Assembly: GCF_029948125.1 (NCBI RefSeq)
Contig: NZ_JASAMB010000004.1
Coordinates: 1-64,000 of the forward strand
Length of the DNA stretch: 64,000 nt
DNA from: Catellatospora sp. KI3
GTDB lineage: Bacteria; Actinomycetota; Actinomycetes; Mycobacteriales; Micromonosporaceae
Direction: 5' to 3'
In this document: positions 1-8,424 of the stretch, one piece after another
Layout of the letters: each line of letters starts with the position of its first letter
How positions within the stretch are numbered: position 1 is the stretch's first letter
The notes under the pieces: generated by a model
What the model saw: only the letters and a program-made list of their open reading frames with translations
The model's database searches: none
What the model was told of the DNA's origin: nothing
Made by a program: the position numbers and the translations under genes

Positions 1-368
1 CTGTTCTGGCGGCGGCCATCCGGCGTCGGTGCGGGCGTCGATCGGCGGCGTTGCGGCGTTGGCCGCAGGAAATCTTTGTTCAGGTGGTCAACAGCAGGTC
101 AGCAGGGGTGTGGCTGTGTCGGCGGTCGCCGACGGTCGGGGTCGAGGTTTCGCAGCGCCGCAGGTCAGCGTGGTGACGGTCGTGTCGGTCGGTGAGGTGT
201 GTTGGGTGAGCACCTTACGGTTGATCCATCTCCTAGAGACAATTTGACGCACCACCCCTGGGCTTGTCCGCCCACGACCTGCGGTCGCATCCGCCCACCC
301 GCCACAAGCCGGTCGGCCCGCCACCACAACGTCGGCGAACATCCCACTCCGGTCCCTGACCGGCGCCT

Positions 369-427
369 GCGCGGTGACATCACCGCGCCACCTCACCCTG
401 CCTGCAGCACCGCCCTACCGGCGGTGC
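369..427 (+). promoter_or_regulatory. two hairpins in the leader of the first gene
   Basis: Two perfect inverted repeats lie in the roughly 460 bases before the first gene: a 9-bp stem with a 2-nt loop (369-388) and an 8-bp stem with a 5-nt loop (407-427). The second ends about 25 nt before the AAGGAG ribosome site. The rest of 1-460 shows no convincing gene on either strand. The hairpins could be a terminator for an upstream gene or a 5' UTR element; the same arrangement recurs before many genes in the first 20 kb. Confidence 0.45.
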
Positions 428-460
428 GTTTTCGCGTGCGAGCACGCAGAAGGAGCCCTC

Positions 461-1162
461 ATGGCCCAGATCGTCACTGTCTGCATCTGCGCGGACGTGC
501 CCACTGAACAGGTGGCCAACGCAGCCAAGGCTGCCTTCATATCCGCGGTCAGCCTGCTTCCCCGCTCGCAGGCCCTTCTCCGCTCCCGCGACGCGAGCCA
601 ACTCCATCCCCACTTCGTTCACACGGCACGCCGCCGTAGCCGGGGCGAGCTGGTCGCCCCACGTGAGCATCTGGCCGCGGGAGCGCCGGTACGGCTGCTG
701 AACCTCGACTGGATGGCGCAGTACGGGTACGACGTCGCCCGCAACCGCTGGCACGTGTGGAACCAGGTCGTCAAAGGCACCCAAGCTGCCAAGCCGCTGT
801 CGCACTTCATCGACCGGCACCGCAGCACGCCCGATGATCGCTACACCCTGGCGCAGGCCCACCGGGACTACCAGTCCCAGTCGAGGGTCGCCGCAATGGA
901 GATCTACAACAGGTCCGGTCGTGGCCTCATGCACCTTCCCCTGGACCACCTGGAGGCATTGCAGGTCAGCTGCGAGGCGTACGCCGAGATCGGCTACCAG
1001 GTGGCAGTGCCCGGCAACGCCATCGTCGACCGCCACGGCGTGTTGTTCGAGTGCCGCCCGAACTCCCCACTGGCAACGGTCTGGGAGTTCATTTCGAAGA
1101 CCCGCTCGGCACTGCAGGACCTGTCAGCCGACGACCGGCTGGTCGCCCTGATCGTGCAGTGA
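461..1162 (+). CDS. hypothetical protein of accessory element
   Basis: Unrecognised soluble protein of 233 aa. The start was set at the ATG 5-6 nt after AAGGAG (about 450-455); a longer in-frame ORF from 374 lacks this signal. It has no signal peptide or membrane segment and is rich in Arg, Ala and His. A strong hairpin follows the stop directly, so it is probably transcribed as a single gene. No function can be assigned. Confidence 0.7.
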   Translation: MAQIVTVCICADVPTEQVANAAKAAFISAVSLLPRSQALLRSRDASQLHPHFVHTARRRSRGELVAPREHLAAGAPVRLLNLDWMAQYGYDVARNRWHVWNQVVKGTQAAKPLSHFIDRHRSTPDDRYTLAQAHRDYQSQSRVAAMEIYNRSGRGLMHLPLDHLEALQVSCEAYAEIGYQVAVPGNAIVDRHGVLFECRPNSPLATVWEFISKTRSALQDLSADDRLVALIVQ

Positions 1163-1163
1163 C

Positions 1164-1215
1164 CTGAAGGGGTGAAGCCCGGGTTCGCGTCAGCGGAACG
1201 GCTTCACCCCTTCAG
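1164..1215 (+). terminator. strong hairpin after the first gene
   Basis: Perfect 16-bp stem (1164-1179 with 1200-1215) around a 20-nt loop, one base after the stop codon. The arms begin and end with CTGAAGGGGT/ACCCCTTCAG. No U-tract follows, as is common for actinobacterial terminators. Arms sharing AGGGGT..AGC recur at 4837 and 14296. Confidence 0.7.
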
Positions 1216-1395
1216 CCGCGTTGCCCGACGTGGCTTTTCGCGTCCCTGGTGCGACGTCGCTGATGCCGATACCCCGTGGTCCTGCGGACCTGGTGAGGTC
1301 GCTGCCCAACGGGCTGCCTGCACCTTGTGCGCCACCACCTTCAGCACTTGCTCCAGAACTCCGGCCGCGCCTGGCCGATCGCGCAGCAGCGCGCA

Positions 1396-1423
1396 CCGGG
1401 CACGGCCAGTCGGCCGTGCCCGG
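1396..1423 (+). promoter_or_regulatory. 12-bp hairpin before the gene at 1457
   Basis: Perfect 12-bp GC stem (1396-1407 / 1412-1423) with loop AGTC, 33 nt before the ATG and about 17 nt before the AAAGGAG site. Because 1164-1215 already looks like a terminator, this one may act on the mRNA (stability or translation) rather than terminate. Confidence 0.4.
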
Positions 1424-1456
1424 ACTTCCCTTCCTTCGCCAAAGGAGTCCCGCACC

Positions 1457-1912
1457 ATGACCTACATACGCACGCCCTTCGCTGCCGCGGCACCGTTCGC
1501 AGCGCAGCAGCCCGTCCACCTCAACGTCGGCTCGACGTGGGTGCCCGCCACGGTGATCGAGGTCCTGACCGGCGGCAGGGTCACCGTCAGCTACCTCGTC
1601 GGCACGGTGCCGATGATCGCGACGGTGGCTGTTTGGCTGATCCGCGCCGCCGACGGCTACGACCTGCGCACCCCCGCGATGCTGACCTCCGGCGCCGAGG
1701 TCGCTTTCACCGACGGGATCCAGACCGTGGCTGCCGCGCCGTGGAAGAGCCGCGGCCGGTGGGTGGTGCCGTTCACCAACGGGCAGTCCTCCCGGCTGCG
1801 ACCCGACACGAAGGTCCGGGTCGTTGACGACCGCGCCGCCGTGACCGTCGACGGCATACCACTAGTCCAGGCCCTGCACATCCTCAACACCACCGAGCAG
1901 GTGAACGGATGA
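1457..1912 (+). CDS. hypothetical protein
   Basis: 151-aa protein; the start is chosen at the ATG after AAAGGAG (1441-1447) rather than the longer in-frame ORF from 1172, which would run through the terminator. The predicted protein is beta-rich: short alternating hydrophobic stretches, no signal peptide, no Cys. It overlaps the next gene by ATGA (1909-1912), so the two are translationally coupled. Family not recognised. Confidence 0.65.
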   Translation: MTYIRTPFAAAAPFAAQQPVHLNVGSTWVPATVIEVLTGGRVTVSYLVGTVPMIATVAVWLIRAADGYDLRTPAMLTSGAEVAFTDGIQTVAAAPWKSRGRWVVPFTNGQSSRLRPDTKVRVVDDRAAVTVDGIPLVQALHILNTTEQVNG

Positions 1913-2388
1913 GCAGCTACAGCCACAGCTTCGGTGCCGACGTCACCACCGCCCGGTACCGGCTGATGTGGCCGGTCCTGCTCGCCGACACACAGAAGAT
2001 CCTGCTCGCCGTCGGGCAGCTGGGCATCGGAATGTGCGGCCCGGACGGCTTCGGCGTACCGGTGCTGGACTCACATGCCGGGATCGCGGTCAACGGCGAC
2101 GCCGCCACCGGCCGGCAGGGCACGCCGCTGCTGCTGCCCCCGCCGCTGATCCACGGCCAGCGGGTTCCGCCCCGGACCGGAACCTGCCACACCCGGCGGG
2201 AGCGCTACGACCTGGCTGTCACCGCGGTGCTTCTGCGGGCGTGGCAGCTGCTCGGCGACGACTTCGCCGTCCGCAGCTCGGGACGGTGGGACGTCGAATG
2301 GAACGAAGGTCCGCGACTCGGCCTTCCCGGCGCCCGGCAGCTGATCACAGACCTGTTCGGTGAGGTTCCACGGTGCTCGCCGCTGTGA
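1909..2388 (+). CDS. hypothetical protein, paralogue of the gene at 15245
   Basis: 159 aa, coupled to the preceding gene by ATGA. The segment around residues 35-85 (LGI..GPDG.G....D...I..NGDA......TP L.LPPPL) matches the 130-aa protein at 15245-15637 in order and spacing, so the two are paralogues within this element. No catalytic motif is visible. The C-terminal third contains VTAVLLRAWQLL, which also aligns with the paralogue's VTLLRLLHHA region. Confidence 0.65.
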   Translation: MSSYSHSFGADVTTARYRLMWPVLLADTQKILLAVGQLGIGMCGPDGFGVPVLDSHAGIAVNGDAATGRQGTPLLLPPPLIHGQRVPPRTGTCHTRRERYDLAVTAVLLRAWQLLGDDFAVRSSGRWDVEWNEGPRLGLPGARQLITDLFGEVPRCSPL

Positions 2389-2432
2389 GCCCGTCCCTGC
2401 ACCTGCAGACGACATGCGGCAACGGCGCCGCG

Positions 2433-2452
2433 GTACAGGCTTCGGCCTGTAC
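2433..2452 (+). promoter_or_regulatory. UUCG-capped hairpin before the DUF932 gene
   Basis: 8-bp perfect stem GTACAGGC/GCCTGTAC closed by a TTCG tetraloop, 45 nt after the upstream stop and 114 nt before the ATG at 2567. UUCG tetraloops are exceptionally stable in RNA, so a terminator or processing hairpin is likely. Confidence 0.5.
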
Positions 2453-2566
2453 GTACCCGGCACGGCCGGGTCACCAGTCCGGCACCCGCCGGACGAAAAC
2501 GGCCCCAAGCGCGCCAACGCTTGAGGCCGGTGGAGCAATGGCCACTCTTGGTAGGAGTACAGACCG

Positions 2567-3784
2567 ATGACAACCGTAGCAGTCGACCGCCCGGTCGACG
2601 TGAACACCGCGTTCGCCGCCGAGCGGGCTGGGCAGCTGGCCTCCGGCGAGCGGCAGCGCGCGGACCTGCAGGCACGGATCGACGCCGGCAAGCTGGTGGC
2701 GCTCGGCGATGGCCGCTACCGGGTCAGCGACCCGGGCAGCTGGGACAACGGCGAGATCTGGATCCAGCGTGACAACGGCCTGGTCCTGCCGCAGCACGGC
2801 CTGGACCTGTCGACGGACCGCGCGGCCCTGTATACGTCGACGCCGGCGTGGCATCAGCTCGGAACCGTGATCGAGGGCGGCACCACCGACGTCGACAAGG
2901 TCCTGAAGGCCGGGGCGATCGACTTCACGGTCGAGAAGTTCCCGGTCCAGTTCCGCACCCCCGACGGGATCCTGCACGAGTTGGAGGACCAGAACGTCAC
3001 GGTGCGGCGCGACACCGACGCCGGTCTCGGTGTGGTCGGCAACCGGTACGAGGTTGTGCAGAACCGCGACATCTTCGAATTCCTGCAGGCTCTCGTCGGA
3101 CGCAACGACGTGATCTGGGAGAGCGCCGGCGCGCTGCGCGGCGGGCGCCGCGTGTTCGTCACCATGAGGCTGCCCGACACGATCGTCATCGACCCGGCAG
3201 GGCTGGCCGACGTCGTCGCGCCGTTCCTTGCCGCGTTCAACTCCCACGACGGCCTGACCGGTTTCGAAGCCGTCGTCACGCCGTGGCGGGTGGCGTGCGG
3301 CAACACCGAGCGGTTCGCGTTGCGTGACGCGGTCGCGCGGTGGAGCACCCCGCATGTCGGTGACCCGCTGCAGCGGATCCGGCAGGCCGAGGAGACGCTG
3401 CGGCTGTCGCGCAAGTACTACGAGTCGTTCGCCGCCGAGCAGGAGATGCTGCTGCGGACCGATCTGGCGATCGACGAGTACCTGCAGGTCGTCGCGGACC
3501 TGTGGACGCCGCCGGGTGACGAGGAGTCCGACAAGGTCAAGGCGAAATACCGCAGGTTCGCCGAAGGTATGGCGACCCGGTTCGAGACGAACGCCGAGGA
3601 CGTCGGCCGTAACGCTTACGCCGCGGAGCGGTCGATCACGGAGTTCCTCGACTGGGGCCGCGGTGTCCGGGCGCCCAAGACGATGACGGAGCAGGCGTGG
3701 CGTGCCAGCCAGGCCCTCGAGGGCGACCAGGACGGCAAGAAGACCACGGCCCACAAGCGGCTGCTGACTGTCGTACGTCGCTGA
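2567..3784 (+). CDS. DUF932 phage/plasmid-like protein (TIGR03299 type)
   Basis: 405 aa. The central region (about residues 85-340) matches the DUF932/TIGR03299 family, found on phages, plasmids and integrative elements and of unknown function: TPAWHQLGTV near residue 91, VVGNRYEVVQNRDIFEF near 162, and AAFNSHDGLTGFEAVVTPWRVACGNT near 225. The ATG is preceded by GTAGGAG about 12 nt upstream. Length is typical of the family, with an N-terminal extension of about 80 aa. It is the clearest marker that this stretch belongs to a mobile element. Confidence 0.85.
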   Translation: MTTVAVDRPVDVNTAFAAERAGQLASGERQRADLQARIDAGKLVALGDGRYRVSDPGSWDNGEIWIQRDNGLVLPQHGLDLSTDRAALYTSTPAWHQLGTVIEGGTTDVDKVLKAGAIDFTVEKFPVQFRTPDGILHELEDQNVTVRRDTDAGLGVVGNRYEVVQNRDIFEFLQALVGRNDVIWESAGALRGGRRVFVTMRLPDTIVIDPAGLADVVAPFLAAFNSHDGLTGFEAVVTPWRVACGNTERFALRDAVARWSTPHVGDPLQRIRQAEETLRLSRKYYESFAAEQEMLLRTDLAIDEYLQVVADLWTPPGDEESDKVKAKYRRFAEGMATRFETNAEDVGRNAYAAERSITEFLDWGRGVRAPKTMTEQAWRASQALEGDQDGKKTTAHKRLLTVVRR

Positions 3785-3932
3785 CCTCCGTCTGACTCCG
3801 GCTCGAACCAGCGGCTGCAGGCGGGTGCGTTCGCACACCGCCTGCGGCCCACGCGCGCCACCCTGCCGGGCGGCGCCCGATGTCCTTTACATCCACAGAG
3901 CTGTCTATAGCTGTGGCGTCGATCCGTGGACC

Positions 3933-3954
3933 GGTCCGGCGTGCACGCCGGACC
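3933..3954 (+). promoter_or_regulatory. 22-nt perfect palindrome before the gene at 3994
   Basis: Perfect 22-nt palindrome (GGTCCGGCGTG and its complement) 39 nt before the ATG at 3994, followed by the ribosome site ACGGAG. It could be a dyad operator or a hairpin without a loop. Confidence 0.4.
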
Positions 3955-3993
3955 CCTCGCGTCCGGCGCCGCATCCCGACCCTACGGAGAATC

Positions 3994-4800
3994 ATGTTCG
4001 CACTGCCTGCCGCACCCATACGGGCTCGTCTGAATCCGGTCGACCTCGACGCCCTGCTCCGGTCGCTGCACGACGCGACCAGTCCCGCTGACGTGCTGCG
4101 CCTGGTCATTACCGGCGTCTACACGCCGCTGCTGGAGGCTCAGGGCAAGTCGCCGCGCGACTTCGGACCCGGCAACAAACTCAACGCCGACAGTTGGCTG
4201 CTGTCGGCGCCGCAGCTCGACGCCATCCTGCAGGCCGCATGCGGCCGCGCCACCCAGTGGGGTGTCTGCGCCGACATCGTCGTCGAGCTGATCAACCTGC
4301 TGCCCAAGGGCTTCCCCGACGACGACACCGTCGTCGCCGAGGTGCCGGCGTTCGACTACCTGCCGCAGCAGCTGACGGCCACCGTCGAACGCGACGCCGC
4401 CGCGGTGTTCACGGCCGTCCAGCACCGTCTGCTGGCGCTGGCGTCCTGCTACGGCGACACCAGCCGCTTCCACGTCGACGCCCAGTCGTCGTGGGTCGCG
4501 ATGGTCACGGTACTGATGTCGCTGAACTTCGGCCCTCATCAGCAGGTCGCGCCGTTCGGGGAACTCGGCCTGCTGGTCACCGCCGCGGGTGGCACGACCT
4601 ACAGCATCGGTTTCGAGCCGCTCGCGCGAACGTGCGTCGCGGGCGACGGCTGCCAGGCGATCTTGGGCGACGACGGCCGAGTACTCAACCCGGACCAGCA
4701 GATCACCGAACACGACCACGTACCCGCCTACCCGCTGGCCGCGATCACGCCCGGAGTGTGGCGGGTCCGTTCCGGCCTGCACCTGGCCCTGCCGGCCTGA
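3994..4800 (+). CDS. hypothetical protein
   Basis: 268 aa from the ATG after ACGGAG; an in-frame extension to 3880 crosses the palindrome and has no ribosome site. The protein is soluble, mostly helical at the N-terminus (residues 8-60) with a C-terminal beta-rich part; Cys are scattered (for example around residues 83, 93 and 225-232) without a clear zinc pattern. No family recognised. It stands between two hairpins and so may be monocistronic. Confidence 0.65.
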   Translation: MFALPAAPIRARLNPVDLDALLRSLHDATSPADVLRLVITGVYTPLLEAQGKSPRDFGPGNKLNADSWLLSAPQLDAILQAACGRATQWGVCADIVVELINLLPKGFPDDDTVVAEVPAFDYLPQQLTATVERDAAAVFTAVQHRLLALASCYGDTSRFHVDAQSSWVAMVTVLMSLNFGPHQQVAPFGELGLLVTAAGGTTYSIGFEPLARTCVAGDGCQAILGDDGRVLNPDQQITEHDHVPAYPLAAITPGVWRVRSGLHLALPA

Positions 4801-4836
4801 CCGACCACCGCCCCGCCGACGCCCTTCTACCTGCCC

Positions 4837-4868
4837 AAGGGGTGCAGCGCCTGCGCGCTGCACCCCTT
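4837..4868 (+). terminator. 14-bp hairpin between genes
   Basis: Perfect 14-bp stem (4837-4850 / 4855-4868), loop CTGC, followed by a short T run. It lies 37 nt after a stop codon and 27 nt before the next start. The arms share AGGGGTG.AGC with the hairpins at 1164 and 14296. Confidence 0.7.
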
Positions 4869-4895
4869 TCGCCATTCCTCGAACGGAGGACGATC

Positions 4896-5882
4896 TTGCT
4901 GCTCACCGAACCGCGACAGGACGACCACCTCACCGTCGCCATGCCCGACCGCCTCTGCGGCGACCTCACCGCGCCGACCCTTGCCTGGCTCGGTGTCGCC
5001 GTAGCCGCCGTGGGCGGCCACCACCTCGCCCTGACCGGCGGGACAGGCACCGTCCGGAGCCCCCTTGCCGAGGCCGTCGCCGGCCTGGCCACCACGCTGT
5101 CGCGCCGCGAGACCGAGCGCGTCGCCGCCGTCTGGCGGCATCGACCCGACCAGCTGTGGCTGGGCCGGCTGTGTCGGCCGAGACTGGTCCGCCGCGACCA
5201 CACCGCCCGGCCGGGCGACCTGCTCGGCTGCGGTGACCCGCACCAGCCGGGTGCGATATCGCTGGCCGACGCCGAAGTGCTGGTCCTGGACCAGGCCGGC
5301 CGGTACGACCCGCAGACCGTCGCCGCGCTGGTCGCGGCGATGACCACCGGTTCCATCACCCACCACGGCCAGGACGGCTGTCACACGTGGCCGGCGCGCT
5401 TCCAGGCTGTGTTCACCTCCACACCCTGCGGATGCCTGGCGCATCTTCTGGACCGTCCGTGCCGCCAGGCCGAGGCCGAACAACTCACCTACCGCTGCCG
5501 GACCGCGACGCTGACGCAGTTCGCCGACCTGCGTATCGACCTCGACGCAGCGCTGCCGTGCCCGCATTACGGCATCGCCGGCAAGGATTTGGCCGGCCTG
5601 CGGCGCCTGGTCGTGGCCGCGACCTGGCGGGCCCGGACCCGTATGAACGGCCTGCCGTTCCGCCGCGCTGCCGACTTGCGACACGACCTGCGGACACCGC
5701 CGCGCTGGGACGGCCCCGCGTTGCAGCGCCTGCGACGGCGCCTGGCCCGTGACCGGATCACCGCCGGGCAGTACACCGCCGTCGCCCGGGTCGCGGTGAC
5801 GCTGGCCGACATCGCCGGACGGGCCGTGCCGGACCTCACCGACGTCCGCGCCGCCGCGCTGCTGCACGGCATCACCGTCTGA
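4896..5882 (+). CDS. degenerate ComM/YifB (Mg-chelatase-like) ATPase
   Basis: 328 aa from a TTG start 5-6 nt after GGAGGA. The order of blocks follows the YifB/ComM family (Mg-chelatase ChlI-type AAA+): a P-loop position at residues 48-55, a Walker B-like LVLDQ at 129-133, the TSTPCGC block near 174-180 (family: AANPCPCG), a sensor-like RIDLDAALPCP, and a C-terminal segment ITAGQYTAVARVAVTLADIAG like the Mg_chelatase_C end. Key residues are lost: the Walker A reads GGTGTVRS without Lys, and Walker B has Gln for Glu. ATP hydrolysis is therefore unlikely. ComM normally promotes branch migration in transformation; a regulatory or DNA-binding role on an element is only inference. Confidence 0.6.
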   Translation: MLLTEPRQDDHLTVAMPDRLCGDLTAPTLAWLGVAVAAVGGHHLALTGGTGTVRSPLAEAVAGLATTLSRRETERVAAVWRHRPDQLWLGRLCRPRLVRRDHTARPGDLLGCGDPHQPGAISLADAEVLVLDQAGRYDPQTVAALVAAMTTGSITHHGQDGCHTWPARFQAVFTSTPCGCLAHLLDRPCRQAEAEQLTYRCRTATLTQFADLRIDLDAALPCPHYGIAGKDLAGLRRLVVAATWRARTRMNGLPFRRAADLRHDLRTPPRWDGPALQRLRRRLARDRITAGQYTAVARVAVTLADIAGRAVPDLTDVRAAALLHGITV

Positions 5883-5901
5883 CCTTTCCTGATCGCTCTC
5901 C

Positions 5902-5931
5902 GAGGGCGCCGTCCACGTGGACGGCGCCCTC
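5902..5931 (+). terminator. 30-nt perfect palindrome
   Basis: Perfect 30-nt inverted repeat without a spacer (GAGGGCGCCGTCCAC and its complement), 20 nt after the stop of the ATPase-like gene and 18 nt before the next GTG. It is probably a terminator or 5' hairpin. Confidence 0.6.
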
Positions 5932-5949
5932 GCCGTGTGAGGAGCCCAC

Positions 5950-6126
5950 GTGACCCGTCCACCCGAACCCGACAAGACAGAACACCACCGGCACCAGGAA
6001 CCCGCCGACGGCACCGTGCCGTGCGTCAGCTGCGCGAAACCGACCGTCGCCAACACCGCCCAGCTCATGCCGCAGGGCTTCATGTGTGACCTGTGCATCA
6101 CGCGGCGCCCGGCGGTGACCCCATGA
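5950..6126 (+). CDS. small zinc-ribbon-like protein
   Basis: 58-aa ORF from GTG after GAGGAG (5938-5943), ending in ATGA overlap with the next gene. It has two CxxC knuckles, CVSC (about residues 25-28) and CDLC (about 46-49), spaced by 17 residues as in small zinc ribbons. The N-terminal 20 residues are polar. Such proteins often act as adaptors or regulators; the role here is unknown. The good ribosome site, the coupling and the Cys pattern support a real gene. Confidence 0.65.
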   Translation: MTRPPEPDKTEHHRHQEPADGTVPCVSCAKPTVANTAQLMPQGFMCDLCITRRPAVTP

Positions 6127-6752
6127 TCCTGTCCCCTAGCAGCGCCGACGCGCGCCCGCCGAGGGAACTGCTGCTGCGGACGCTCAGCTTGCAGGACCGC
6201 ACCGAGCTGCAGCACCTGCTGAACCGTGCGACGCGGCTCCCGGTGTGGCGTGGCCGGGCAGCTGCGGCCAGCCTCGCGTCCCGCCTCGCCGCGGTTCCCG
6301 TCATGCAGGCTCCGCGGCTGCGGTTCGACGCCGAAGCGTGCTCGGCGTGGCTGGAAGCCGGCGCCGCGGCCCGCTACGGCATCGACGACACCCTGTGCCG
6401 CGACACCCTGGCCACGACCGCTGGACAGCTCGTCGACCTGCTCACCGGCCTCAACGACGGCGACGCACCCGGGGTCTGGCAGGCGGTCGGTGCGCTGCGG
6501 CAGGTCCGGATGTGGCGCACCGCAGACAACGACGGCGCCGACGGCGGCGGTGTCCTGACCGCGCGGCTGCTGGTCGGCCACAAGGCGGTGCGGATCTGCT
6601 TGATGCACCAGGAACCGCGGGACCTGATGCCGTCCGACGACACGGGCGTCTTCGCCGCCGTCGAGGCTCTCGAGCGCATCGCCACGGAGATCAACCGCGA
6701 ATGCGCGGTCGTGTTCGCGGCCCTGTCCGGGACCGACCTGGAGCGCCGATGA
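6123..6752 (+). CDS. hypothetical protein
   Basis: 209 aa, coupled to the zinc-ribbon gene by ATGA. Helical and soluble: Leu/Arg-rich N-terminus (residues 15-60), then a region ending in an amphipathic helix (FAAVEALERIATEINRECAV). No motif recognised. It ends in ATGA overlap with the next gene, so 5950-7027 is a three-gene translationally coupled unit. Confidence 0.65.
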   Translation: MILSPSSADARPPRELLLRTLSLQDRTELQHLLNRATRLPVWRGRAAAASLASRLAAVPVMQAPRLRFDAEACSAWLEAGAAARYGIDDTLCRDTLATTAGQLVDLLTGLNDGDAPGVWQAVGALRQVRMWRTADNDGADGGGVLTARLLVGHKAVRICLMHQEPRDLMPSDDTGVFAAVEALERIATEINRECAVVFAALSGTDLERR

Positions 6753-7027
6753 CCGCGAAGATGATCACTCTGTCTGCCGCTGTGCCGCTGTCGGCGGTGT
6801 ACCGCCTCGACCTGTCCTGCGGGCACCGCACGACGGTCGCCGTCTCCGGTGTCGTCCCGGTGGTGCTCGGCTGCTGCGACCGGCTCGGGCTCACCGACCA
6901 CCGCGACTCGCGCGGACTGCCGATCCCGGTCCCGGGGGCCGTGGTCGGCGCCACCCATCTGCCCGGGTTCGTCGCGTCGGCATCCGGACTGAAGGTCGTG
7001 CACCGAGACGACCACGAGCAGCGCTGA
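6749..7027 (+). CDS. small hypothetical protein
   Basis: 92 aa, coupled by ATGA to the upstream gene. It contains a SCGH (residues 23-26) and a GCC (41-43), a possible metal site of the kind seen in small actinobacterial orphan proteins. It has no signal peptide and is followed by a hairpin (7037-7070). Confidence 0.6.
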   Translation: MTAKMITLSAAVPLSAVYRLDLSCGHRTTVAVSGVVPVVLGCCDRLGLTDHRDSRGLPIPVPGAVVGATHLPGFVASASGLKVVHRDDHEQR

Positions 7028-7036
7028 CGCCGCCGT

Positions 7037-7070
7037 ACGCGACCCGTCCGGGTCCTCGGGCGGGTCGCGT
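7037..7070 (+). terminator. hairpin after the three-gene unit
   Basis: 10-bp perfect stem (7037-7046 / 7061-7070) with a 14-nt loop, 9 nt after the stop codon at 7025-7027. Confidence 0.55.
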
Positions 7071-7133
7071 CGCCCCCGACACGTCACTTCATCCGCTGCC
7101 GCTCGTACGCGGCCTTCGAGCACTGGAGTTCCC

Positions 7134-8423
7134 ATGTCCATAACCACCCTTCCCGGCGCGCCACCGCAGAACGCGGACAGCCCGAACCGCCCCATCGCAC
7201 CGATGCGCCCGGATGCCGGTGCCGCGGCGACGGTCAGGATGTCGATCATCCGCGGCCGCCAGGCACAGACCCTGGCCGGCGCCCTGTACAACGTCGCCGC
7301 GCTGGGTTCCTGGATCGGCCAGACCTGGGCCGGCACCACGAACCTGCCCTGGCCCGACGACTTCCCGATCTGGCTCCGTGTGATCATCGTGGCGCCGTTC
7401 GCGCTGGTCGTCGACCTCGGCGGCGTCGCGACGATGGCGATCGCCGACTGGCGCCGCTCCGAAGGCGAAACCGCCTGGTACTGGCGGATCGTCTCGGTCG
7501 TGTGGCTGGCCGTCGCCGTCGGCATCAACATCGTCGGCCACCTCGACCTGCCGATGCTGGCCGTCGGGTTCGGGTTCCTCGGAACCATGGCGTTTGCCGT
7601 CGCCTACGGCCACATCGAAGCCCGCCGCCGCGACGCCCTCAAGGCCGCCGGGCTGCTGCCACGGGACAAACCCCGCTGGGACGACGACCTGCGCAAAACC
7701 GAATCCGACGCGGTACGGCTCGCCGAGCGGTTCTACTACGACGACGGCCTGGACAAGTGGGCGGCGCTGGACGCCGCACGGGAGAGCATCCGCAGCAGCC
7801 GGCACAGCGCCGCGCTGGCGGCCTACCTCAAGAAGCAGATGACCGAAGCCCACGGCGGCGACCAGACCCTGCCAGGCCTGATCGCCGGCGCGATCCGCTT
7901 CGACCAGCTCGCCGAACTGGTCATGGCTCAGGTCGACCTTCCTGCCTGGGCCGGCCACATCGCCGGCCAGCTCAGCCCGCCGAGCATCGCCGACGACTTC
8001 GACAGCGGCGACTTCGAGCCGATGCCCGGCGCCGCGAGCCGGGTGGTCGCCAACGCGCCCCTGGATCTGATCCGCCGCATCCCGAACCAGCAGCACCACT
8101 ACGACGTGTGGCGGTGGCTGTGGGCGCAGATGATGGCCCACCCCGACATGGACCTGGAGACGTTCGCGGACAAGCACGACATCCGCGCACGTCAGGCGCA
8201 GTCCATTCGGCAAGCCGGCACGATGCGGCTGCTGGACTCCCCGCAGCCGCCTGCCGCACGGCTGATCAACGCCGCAGCCGCTGCCACACCCGTAGACCTG
8301 TCCGATGTCGCCGGGCAGCCACGACCGCGGACCGTCAGCCCGGCCAAGGCCGACAGCAGCGACGACGGGCCAGCCTCTGCAGCCGACCACGGGTTCGCCT
8401 CGGCCACCGGCACGGTGAAGTGA
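7134..8423 (+). CDS. membrane protein of element, Spd/DUF2637-like
   Basis: 429 aa from ATG after CTGGAG. The N-terminal 35 residues are disordered. Hydrophobic segments lie near residues 82-100 (LRVIIVAPFALVVDLGGVAT), 118-138 and 141-158, followed by basic IEARRRDALK and a long cytoplasmic C-terminal region with a helical stretch (DVWRWLWAQMMAHP). The tail is Ala/Ser/Pro-rich. Three membrane helices plus a cytosolic domain recall the spread (Spd) membrane proteins of actinomycete conjugative plasmids, but I cannot confirm the family. It runs with the next gene (1-nt gap). Confidence 0.65.
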   Translation: MSITTLPGAPPQNADSPNRPIAPMRPDAGAAATVRMSIIRGRQAQTLAGALYNVAALGSWIGQTWAGTTNLPWPDDFPIWLRVIIVAPFALVVDLGGVATMAIADWRRSEGETAWYWRIVSVVWLAVAVGINIVGHLDLPMLAVGFGFLGTMAFAVAYGHIEARRRDALKAAGLLPRDKPRWDDDLRKTESDAVRLAERFYYDDGLDKWAALDAARESIRSSRHSAALAAYLKKQMTEAHGGDQTLPGLIAGAIRFDQLAELVMAQVDLPAWAGHIAGQLSPPSIADDFDSGDFEPMPGAASRVVANAPLDLIRRIPNQQHHYDVWRWLWAQMMAHPDMDLETFADKHDIRARQAQSIRQAGTMRLLDSPQPPAARLINAAAAATPVDLSDVAGQPRPRTVSPAKADSSDDGPASAADHGFASATGTVK

Positions 8424-8424
8424 C

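Noticed and set aside
2471-3838. Long 455-aa minus-strand ORF over the DUF932 gene
   Set aside because: Antisense shadow of a GC-rich gene; its codon use mirrors the plus gene and it has no family features.
4827-6608. 593-aa minus-strand ORF
   Set aside because: Covers several plus genes with good ribosome sites and has no recognisable domains.
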